Of a DNA stretch of 11,638 bases, positions 6,348 to 11,638 are shown piece by piece; the stretch's first letter is position 1; the number at the start of each line of letters is the position of its first letter. Where the stretch lies: positions 1 through 11,638 of the forward strand of contig CAIQJW010000294.1 in assembly GCA_903872255.1 (NCBI GenBank). The letters run 5' to 3'. The notes beneath the pieces are model-generated. The model had not been told where the DNA came from. It ran no database searches and saw nothing but the letters and a program-made list of their open reading frames with translations. The translations under genes were made by a program, and so were the position numbers. The DNA is from an uncultured delta proteobacterium (GTDB lineage: Bacteria; Desulfobacterota; Syntrophorhabdia; Syntrophorhabdales; Syntrophorhabdaceae).

Positions 6348-6383
6348 TTCCGGAGCAGTTTTTGACCAGTTCACACACGTGAT
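6328..6383. promoter_or_regulatory. Two TTCAC-N4-GTGA operator-like sites, 42 bp apart
   Basis: Site 1 is TTCACCATAGTGAA (6328-6341), a perfect 5-nt inverted repeat. Site 2 is TTCACACACGTGAT (6370-6383), with one outer mismatch but further AG/CT pairing at 6368-6369 and 6384-6385. The centres are 42 bp apart, about four DNA turns. Site 1 sits in the P2 spacer and site 2 lies just past the predicted start. A third, overlapping hairpin TGGTG-TGTT-CACCA is at 6321-6334. The arrangement looks like paired repressor binding; the protein is unknown. Confidence 0.5.
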
Positions 6384-6437
6384 CTCGACTCTGGTAAAGG
6401 GCTCGCTGCTACCGGCTGCAAAGGTTGGTTAATCTGA

Positions 6438-7004
6438 ATGGATACGATCAATTTATCTGAAAAAACCGATTGGGCTTTCATTGAAGAGGTAAAGAAGGAA
6501 AGCGGCCAGAATCCTTCACTGTGCTATCAGTGCGGAAACTGTACGGGCGGATGTCCCTACACGCAATACTTCGACTATCCGGTAAGTGTTGTGATGCGCC
6601 TCCTGCAATCCGGTCAGAAAGAGACAATTCTCAAATCGAAGGCGATCTGGCTCTGTGCGACGTGCGAAACGTGCACGACCCGTTGCCCGTGCGACGTCGA
6701 CGTGGCCAATATCATGGACACGCTGAGGATCATTGCCCGCAGAGAGGGCAAGGTTGCCGAAAAAGATATCCAGCTCTTCTACGATTCCTTCCTTGATTCG
6801 ATGAAGAAACACGGCAGGATATTTGAGATGGGCATTCTCATGGGCTACAAGATGAAATCAGGGCATTTCATGGGAGATGCCGAGCTTGGCCCGAAAGTAA
6901 TGAGCAAGGGCAAGATCAGCCTGTTTTCCAAATCGATAAAAGGCGCAGATAAGGTAGCTCAAATATTTAATAGATTCCAGGAAAAGGCGAAAAAGCATGG
7001 CTGA
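6438..7004 (+). CDS. hdrC: HdrC: heterodisulfide reductase iron-sulfur subunit
   Basis: HdrC passes electrons from the flavin subunit HdrA to the catalytic subunit HdrB. The 188-residue protein has two ferredoxin-type [4Fe-4S] motifs: C29-x2-C32-x2-C35-x3-C39-P (with the family's TGGCP) and C73-x2-C76-x2-C79-x3-C83-P. The helical remainder (about 95-188) has the usual HdrC length and no membrane segment, so it belongs to a soluble, cytoplasmic HdrABC complex and not the membrane HdrDE type. The ATG at 6438 has only a weak AAGG about 13 nt upstream, the weakest ribosome site of the operon. It is the first gene of the operon and overlaps hdrB by 8 nt. Confidence 0.93.
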   Translation: MDTINLSEKTDWAFIEEVKKESGQNPSLCYQCGNCTGGCPYTQYFDYPVSVVMRLLQSGQKETILKSKAIWLCATCETCTTRCPCDVDVANIMDTLRIIARREGKVAEKDIQLFYDSFLDSMKKHGRIFEMGILMGYKMKSGHFMGDAELGPKVMSKGKISLFSKSIKGADKVAQIFNRFQEKAKKHG

Positions 7005-7965
7005 GAAAGAATACGCATATTTCTGTGGTTGTTCGCTGGAAGGTACTGCGAAAGAGTACGACGAATCAATACGGGCTGTCATGAAGGCTCTCGGAGTAGG
7101 CCTCGTGGAACCCGACGATTGGAGCTGCTGTGGATCCACGCCGGCCCACACTGTCAGTCACGTATTAGCCGCCGCGCTTGCAGCACGTAACCTTTCCCTC
7201 GTTGAGAAGATGAATAAGGATGTTCTCACGACCCCGTGTCCCTCATGCCTTATGGCTTTCAAAAAAGCGCAGCATGGCATGACCGGGAGCGAAGAGTTTA
7301 AGGTTGAGGTCAATGAGCTTCTTGATGAGCCTTATAACTGCGGAGTTGAGTCGAAATCATCCCTCCAGATAATATATGAAGATATCGGGCTTGATGCGAT
7401 TGCGGCAAAAGTGACGCATATGATGCCTGACCTCAAGGTCGCACCGTATTATGGGTGTATCCTCAGCAGGCCGCCCGAAATTGCGAATTTCGACGATCCC
7501 GAAAACCCCGTTTCCATGGACAATGTCCTCATGGCCGCGGGTGTCGAGGTTGCCGACTTTGCATTCAAACTGGAATGCTGCGGTGCCGCGTTTGGCGTTC
7601 CCAAGCGGGAAATGGTCAATCAACTTTCCTATAAGGTGCTTGAGATGGCAGTGGATGCCGGCGCGAACTGCATAGCCGTCGCATGCCCGCTGTGCCAGCA
7701 GAACCTCGACCTTCGTCAGGGACAGGTTAACAGCACGATGGGTTCACGGTTCAATATCCCCATCATCTATTTCACCCAGCTTATGGGCCTTGCTTTCGGC
7801 ATGTCCCCGAAGGAACTCGGTATGGATAAAGTCTTTGTCAGTGCCGACAAGATCACGAGACGGATAACCAAAGCGGAATATGAGAAGATAAAAGAAGAAG
7901 AAGCAGCCGCCAAAAAGCCTCAGAAGGCCAAGAAAGAGGCAGCTGCAGAAGAGACAAATAATTAA
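6997..7965 (+). CDS. hdrB: HdrB: heterodisulfide reductase catalytic subunit (two CCG domains)
   Basis: HdrB carries the disulfide-reducing site. Both cysteine-rich CCG motifs, each binding a noncubane [4Fe-4S] cluster in the methanogen enzyme, are complete: C12-x31-C44-C45-x35-C81-x2-C84 and C154-x39-C194-C195-x34-C230-x2-C233. By family knowledge the methanogen substrate is CoM-S-S-CoB; in a bacterium the physiological disulfide is not settled, and DsrC or another thiol protein has been proposed for sulfate reducers. Oddities are an extra Cys at 10 (F-C-G-C where family members usually have Y-P-G-C) and a charged Lys/Glu/Ala tail from about 292 to 322 that is probably disordered. The ATG at 6997 lies inside hdrC, giving translational coupling. 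hdrA starts 14 nt after its stop. Confidence 0.93.
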   Translation: MAEKEYAYFCGCSLEGTAKEYDESIRAVMKALGVGLVEPDDWSCCGSTPAHTVSHVLAAALAARNLSLVEKMNKDVLTTPCPSCLMAFKKAQHGMTGSEEFKVEVNELLDEPYNCGVESKSSLQIIYEDIGLDAIAAKVTHMMPDLKVAPYYGCILSRPPEIANFDDPENPVSMDNVLMAAGVEVADFAFKLECCGAAFGVPKREMVNQLSYKVLEMAVDAGANCIAVACPLCQQNLDLRQGQVNSTMGSRFNIPIIYFTQLMGLAFGMSPKELGMDKVFVSADKITRRITKAEYEKIKEEEAAAKKPQKAKKEAAAEETNN

Positions 7966-7978
7966 GGAGACCTGATCG

Positions 7979-9940
7979 ATGCGGGTTGGTGTATTTATCT
8001 GCCATTGTGGAAGCAACATCGCGGGAACCGTTGACGTCGCGAAAGTGGCCGAGGAAGCCCGGAAGATGCCCGGCGTCGCATATGCGACAGCCTACATGTA
8101 TACGTGTTCCGAACCGGGTCAGAAAGAGATCACGGATGCAATCGAGCGTGATAAGCTTGACCGTGTCGTGGTCGCGGCCTGTTCACCCCGGATGCACGAG
8201 AATACCTTCCGAAGAACTGTCATGAAAGCGGGGCTCAACCGCTATTTCTTCGAGCAGGCCAATATTCGTGAACATGTATCATGGATCGGGCTCGACAAAG
8301 AGCTCAACACGAAGAAGGCCATCGATGAAGTTCGCATGGCCGTTGAAAAGGTCAAGAGGAACAAACCTCTTTTTTCAACCTCATTCAAGGTCAATAAAAG
8401 AGTCCTGGTCTTGGGCGGCGGCGTAGCGGGTATGCAGGCAGCGATTGACTGCGCCGACGGCGGACTCGAGGTCATTATGGTCGAGAAGAGCCCGTCCATC
8501 GGCGGTATGATGGCGCGCCTCGACAAGACATTCCCGACCGTCGACTGCTCGATCTGTATCCTTGGCCCGAAGATGGTCGACGTTGCCCAGCACGACCTCA
8601 TTAAATTGCATGCCTATAGCGAGATAGCCGAGATCAAGGGCTATGTCGGTAATTATCAGATAAAGATCAGGAAGAAACCCACATACGTTGATTGGACGAA
8701 GTGCACGGGATGCGGTCTGTGCATGGAGAAATGCCCGACCAAGAACGCCTACGACCATTTCAACTTTGGGGCAGCGCCGACGCGGGCCATCAATATCCCG
8801 TTCCCGCAGGCAATTCCGAAGAAAGCAACTATAGACCCTGAGTTCTGCAGGCAGTTCGTTAAAGGCAAGTGCGGCGTATGCGCAAAGGTATGCCCGACAG
8901 GTGCCATCAATTACGAAATGCAGGAAGAGATCATCACGGAAGATGTTGGTGCGATCATTACGGCAACGGGCTATGGCCTCATGGGCATCGAAAACTTCAA
9001 GGAATACGGAGCGGGACGGTATCCCGATGTTATCACGGGCATCCAGTACGAGAGATTCCTCAATGCATCGGGCCCGACGTCAGGCCATATCATCAGGCCG
9101 TCTGACCATGAAGAGCCGAAGACGATCGTCTTTATCTCCTGTGTAGGTTCACGTGATAAGTCTCTCGGCGTGCCGTATTGCTCGAATTTCTGCTGCATGT
9201 ACATTGCCAAACAGGCAATTCTGACCAAAGACCACATCCCTGATTCCCAGTCGTACGTCTTCTATATGGATATACGGTCCCCGGGAAAGGGTTATGATGA
9301 ATTTACCCGCCGGGCCCAGGAAGAATACGGCGCGAAGTACATTCGCGGCAGGGTATCCCGGATCTATCCGAAAGGCAAGAAGATGGTGGTACGCGGGGCC
9401 GATACACTCCTCGGTACACAGGTGGAGATCGAGGCCGATCTCGTTGTTCTCGGCAACGCCGTAGTATCGGCGGAGGGAGCAGCCCAGATGGCTGAAAAAC
9501 TTCATATCTCCTACGATACCCATGGATTCTACGTTGAGTCACACCCGAAGCTGCGGCCGGTCGAAACGAACACCTCCGGTGTTTACCTCGCCGGAGCATG
9601 CCAGGGCCCGAAGGACATTCCCGCGTCGGTCGGCCAGGGTTCCGCGGCAGCGGCGAAGGTCCTTGCGTTGTTCTCCAAGGATATGCTTGAATCCGACCCG
9701 GCGATCGCCAATGTCAATATCAATACATGCGTAGGCTGTCTCAAATGCGTTAAAACATGTCCGTTCCAGGCCATTGTCGAAGATACCCTGAGAAACGGCA
9801 AGAAGGTCGCAAAGGTCATCGAAACGGTCTGTGCGGGGTGCGGTGTGTGTACGTCCACCTGTCCATGCGGCGCCATTCAGCTGCAGCATTTCACGGACAA
9901 CCAGCTCTTAGCGGAGGTTAATGCAATATGTCAGAAGTAG
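7979..9940 (+). CDS. hdrA: HdrA: FAD-containing electron-bifurcating subunit
   Basis: HdrA is the flavoprotein core that splits an electron pair between ferredoxin and HdrBC. The 653 residues read in order: an N-terminal domain with Cys 8, 10, 43 and 68; a Rossmann FAD site RVLVLGGGVAGMQAA (141-155); DCSICILGPKM with C190/C193; a ferredoxin insert with C242-x2-C245-x2-C248-x3-C252 and C290, C298, C301, C305; the family block SCVGSRD (387-393) and Y-C-S-N-F-C-C (400-406); an A-G-A-C-Q-G-P FAD-binding stretch (538-543); and a C-terminal two-cluster ferredoxin with C584/587/590/594 and C618/621/624/628. Length and order match full bacterial HdrA with no fused MvhD. All key cysteines are cysteine codons, with no in-frame TGA. 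The start has AAGGAGA (7964-7970) 8 nt upstream. Its 3' end overlaps the next gene by 13 nt. Confidence 0.94.
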   Translation: MRVGVFICHCGSNIAGTVDVAKVAEEARKMPGVAYATAYMYTCSEPGQKEITDAIERDKLDRVVVAACSPRMHENTFRRTVMKAGLNRYFFEQANIREHVSWIGLDKELNTKKAIDEVRMAVEKVKRNKPLFSTSFKVNKRVLVLGGGVAGMQAAIDCADGGLEVIMVEKSPSIGGMMARLDKTFPTVDCSICILGPKMVDVAQHDLIKLHAYSEIAEIKGYVGNYQIKIRKKPTYVDWTKCTGCGLCMEKCPTKNAYDHFNFGAAPTRAINIPFPQAIPKKATIDPEFCRQFVKGKCGVCAKVCPTGAINYEMQEEIITEDVGAIITATGYGLMGIENFKEYGAGRYPDVITGIQYERFLNASGPTSGHIIRPSDHEEPKTIVFISCVGSRDKSLGVPYCSNFCCMYIAKQAILTKDHIPDSQSYVFYMDIRSPGKGYDEFTRRAQEEYGAKYIRGRVSRIYPKGKKMVVRGADTLLGTQVEIEADLVVLGNAVVSAEGAAQMAEKLHISYDTHGFYVESHPKLRPVETNTSGVYLAGACQGPKDIPASVGQGSAAAAKVLALFSKDMLESDPAIANVNINTCVGCLKCVKTCPFQAIVEDTLRNGKKVAKVIETVCAGCGVCTSTCPCGAIQLQHFTDNQLLAEVNAICQK

Positions 9941-10344
9941 CATCCAAAGAACTGAGGATCGTTGGATTTCTCTGTAACTGGTGTTCCTACGGCGGCGCCG
10001 ACACCGCCGGTGTCGGTCGCTTCAAACAGCCCACCGACCTTCGGATCATCAGGGTTCCGTGCTCGGGCCGTGTCGACCCCATGTTTGTAGTGCGTGCCCT
10101 TATCACGGGTGCCGATGGTGTTCTGGTTTCCGGATGCCATCCGAGGGATTGCCACTATACCGACGGGAACTTTTACGCAAGGCGCAGACTGGAAATGCTC
10201 AAAAGGCTCCTGCCATTCCTGGGCATTGACGGCAAGAGATTCCACTATACATGGGTTTCGGCCTCCGAGGGCCAGAGATGGCAGCAGGTCGTAACGGATT
10301 TTACAAAACAGGTCCATACGCTCGGCCCCATGCATCAAAAGTAA
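9928..10344 (+). CDS. mvhD: MvhD/FlxD-type [2Fe-2S] electron-transfer subunit
   Basis: The 138-residue protein is the adaptor that carries electrons from the input module to HdrA. It has the MvhD cysteine set: C16-x2-C19 (F-L-C-N-W-C), C45 in RVPCSGRVDP, and C70/C75 in GCHPRDCHY, which bind one [2Fe-2S] cluster in the methanogen Mvh-Hdr complex. In methanogens the input module is the MvhAG hydrogenase; here the following genes are iron-sulfur and AsrA-like, so FlxD is the better name by context. The ATG at 9928 has GGAGG (9913-9917) 10 nt upstream, inside hdrA, and a 13-nt overlap with hdrA. Its own stop overlaps the ribosome site of the next gene. Confidence 0.93.
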   Translation: MSEVASKELRIVGFLCNWCSYGGADTAGVGRFKQPTDLRIIRVPCSGRVDPMFVVRALITGADGVLVSGCHPRDCHYTDGNFYARRRLEMLKRLLPFLGIDGKRFHYTWVSASEGQRWQQVVTDFTKQVHTLGPMHQK

Positions 10345-10356
10345 GGAGAAGGCAGA

Positions 10357-11307
10357 TTGAGTACTCAGAAGCTGAAAGAGATCATTAAGCAGGTCTTACC
10401 GGATGTTGAGACCGTCATATGCTGGCAGGAAGGTTTCGACAAGCTCAATGTGACGCCGATCTTTATCACGTCCCCCGAGCAGGTCGATAAGGTTGTCTGG
10501 AATTCAGCCTGTGCCCAGAACCTCGCAAGCTATCTTCCGTCGCAGAAGAAGAAGGTTGCAGTTGTGGTGAAAGGCTGTGACTCGAGGACCATCGTCCAGT
10601 ATATGCAGGAAGGCCTTATCGACAGAAATAATGTCGTTGTCATCGGAATGCCCTGTAAAGGCATCATCAGCAAGAAAAAGGTCCAGAAGGCTATCGCAAA
10701 TGAGCCCGTGGAAGAGGTCACATTTACGGATGATTCCATAAAGGTCAAGACTCCGTCAGGAGAAAAGACGATCGCCGTAAAAGATGTGTGTCCGAGCAAA
10801 TGCACATCATGCCAGTTCCCGACCCCGATAGTGTATGACCACCTTGCGGCGGATGCCATTGAGTCCGACAAACCCGCAGACAGCGTGTACGCCGATGTGG
10901 CTGAACTCGAAGGCAAGACCCTTGAAGAACGCTGGGCTTACTTTGCGGGCCAGTTCGATAAATGCATCCGGTGCTACGCATGCAGGAATGCATGCCCGAT
11001 GTGCGTATGTCAGGACAGCTGCATTGCCGAAACACGCGACCCGCACTGGATCACGCAGAAGCTGAGCTTCGACGAGAAATTGATGTTCCACATGATCCAT
11101 TCCCTGCACCTTGCAGGCCGATGCGTGGAATGCGGCGAATGCGAACGCGTATGCCCGATGGAGATCCCCGTAGCAAAACTGAAAAAGAAAATAAACAAAG
11201 AGATGAAAGCCCTCTTTGATTATACACCGGGAGTCAACCCCGAAGATAAGCCGCCGATGTACGTATTTAACGTTGACGAAGCGAAAATCAAGGAGCATAA
11301 ACTCTAA
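10357..11307 (+). CDS. FrhB-like multi-cluster iron-sulfur protein, FlxC-like
   Basis: The 316-residue protein joins an N-terminal FrhB/FdhB-type part (about 1-155, with VVVKGCDSR at 69-77 and G-M-P-C-K-G at 97-102) to a cysteine-rich ferredoxin part. The latter has CPSKCTSC (145-152), C203-x2-C206-x2-C209-x3-C213 followed by C216, C218 and C222, and C256-x2-C259-x2-C262-x3-C266-P. It could hold three or more [4Fe-4S] clusters and act as a wire between a pyridine-nucleotide or formate oxidising subunit and FlxD/HdrA. The start is a TTG at 10357, chosen because AAGGAG (10343-10348) sits 8 nt upstream and the family alignment of motifs begins close by. The FlxC label comes from its place next to MvhD and an AsrA-like gene; FrhB-like electron-transfer protein is the safer description. 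Confidence 0.83.
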   Translation: MSTQKLKEIIKQVLPDVETVICWQEGFDKLNVTPIFITSPEQVDKVVWNSACAQNLASYLPSQKKKVAVVVKGCDSRTIVQYMQEGLIDRNNVVVIGMPCKGIISKKKVQKAIANEPVEEVTFTDDSIKVKTPSGEKTIAVKDVCPSKCTSCQFPTPIVYDHLAADAIESDKPADSVYADVAELEGKTLEERWAYFAGQFDKCIRCYACRNACPMCVCQDSCIAETRDPHWITQKLSFDEKLMFHMIHSLHLAGRCVECGECERVCPMEIPVAKLKKKINKEMKALFDYTPGVNPEDKPPMYVFNVDEAKIKEHKL

Positions 11308-11638
11308 TGGCTGACAAAGGATACCTTCCGAAAGAGAAGATAAAGGAATTCGTCGAGGCCCTCGGTAAAGATGCAGCCGTGTACGCTCCGAGCCTCGAAG
11401 GGGACACGATCATTTTCCGTCAGTATACCCCCGACAAAGAGATCTCCCTTGAAAGACCGGCAAATACTCCGCCCAAGGGAGCCATTTATCCTCAATGCGA
11501 AACATTGCTGACCTTTGAGTTCAAGAAGGACGAGGCAACCCCGCAGAAGATGGATATCGAACTCAAAACGGACCTTGATTTCCCGAAGGCAGTCGTTTTT
11601 GGCGGGCGTCCCTGCGATGCGCGCGGTTTTACGGTCAT
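11307..11638 (+). CDS. AsrA/FlxB-like iron-sulfur protein, N-terminal part (cut by window end)
   Basis: Only the first 110 residues are visible. K-G-A-I-Y-P-Q-C-E at 57-65 and F-G-G-R-P-C-D-A-R-G-F at 98-108 are the conserved blocks of the AsrA-type family (anaerobic sulfite reductase subunit A, hydrogenase and Flx iron-sulfur subunits). The C-terminal 4Fe-4S clusters of that family would lie beyond the window. The ATG at 11307 shares its A with the TAA of the preceding gene (TAATG), and AAGGAG (11290-11295) lies 11 nt upstream, so it is the same operon. In Flx complexes the companion FAD/NAD(P)H-binding FlxA (AsrB-like) is encoded nearby and would be expected next. Confidence 0.8.
   Translation, partial: MADKGYLPKEKIKEFVEALGKDAAVYAPSLEGDTIIFRQYTPDKEISLERPANTPPKGAIYPQCETLLTFEFKKDEATPQKMDIELKTDLDFPKAVVFGGRPCDARGFTV

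Larger units (their letters stand above)
6033..6437. other. Divergent control region between tetR and hdrC
   Basis: The 405-nt gap holds no gene I can support. It is AT-richer than its surroundings and dense in short inverted repeats and promoter-like boxes, listed separately. Also present: an 8-nt direct repeat CTTGTGAA at 6118-6125 and 6140-6147 (22-nt period), and a possible leader hairpin CTGGTA (6391-6396) with TACCGG (6410-6415) shortly before hdrC. I see no riboswitch or tRNA. Confidence 0.7.

Noticed and set aside
6391..6415. Leader hairpin before hdrC as a riboswitch
   Set aside because: It has a six-pair stem with one wobble and a 13-nt loop, no T-run and no known aptamer features.
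1..11638. CRISPR array, insertion sequence, tRNA or prophage
   Set aside because: No repeat-spacer pattern, transposase motif, tRNA-like fold or phage gene seen on either strand.

Overview
The window looks like a chromosomal piece from a strictly anaerobic bacterium, most likely a deltaproteobacterial (Desulfobacterota-type) syntroph or sulfate reducer. This is an inference from the gene content: a soluble heterodisulfide-reductase (Hdr) type electron-bifurcation operon, together with Gram-negative envelope genes (an ExeA/MshM-type ATPase, lipoprotein and Sec signals, a secreted lytic transglycosylase). No taxonomic marker such as rRNA is present.

Left part (1-6032). A plus-strand ExeA/MshM-like AAA ATPase with a membrane anchor and an SH3 tail (33-1322) converges on a run of minus-strand genes. 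Reading in their own direction these form three short units. (i) A CecR-like TetR regulator and an unrecognised probable lipoprotein share an ATGA overlap (6032 to 4468). (ii) A seven-repeat TPR protein is followed 23 nt later by a small exported DUF2845 protein (4389 to 3203). (iii) An IagB-type lytic transglycosylase and an MshN-like membrane-anchored TPR protein share an ATGA overlap (3113 to 1453). Candidate hairpin terminators separate units i/ii and ii/iii. Candidate promoters for units ii and iii end almost at the start codons. The ATPase, the anchored TPR protein and the transglycosylase resemble accessory factors used to push a secretin, pilus or secretion machine through peptidoglycan, but no structural gene for such a machine is in the window.

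Middle (6033-6437). A 405-nt divergent control region separates tetR from the Hdr operon. It holds a good tetR promoter (TTGACA-16-TAAAAT) with an imperfect palindrome inside it. It also holds two candidate plus-strand promoters for the Hdr operon and several inverted repeats, including two TTCAC-N4-GTGA sites spaced 42 bp apart.

Right part (6438-11638). Six tightly packed plus-strand genes encode HdrC (two [4Fe-4S] clusters), HdrB (two CCG cysteine motifs), HdrA (FAD, bifurcating flavoprotein), an MvhD/FlxD-type [2Fe-2S] adaptor, an FrhB-like multi-cluster iron-sulfur protein (FlxC-like), and the start of an AsrA/FlxB-like iron-sulfur protein cut by the window edge. Starts overlap or follow stops within 14 nt, so this is one operon. 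The set matches the soluble HdrABC-FlxABCD type of complex. In that complex NAD(P)H oxidised by the Flx part feeds FAD of HdrA, which would split electrons between ferredoxin and a disulfide substrate at HdrB. The NAD(P)H-oxidising FlxA-like subunit is not in the window and would be expected just downstream.
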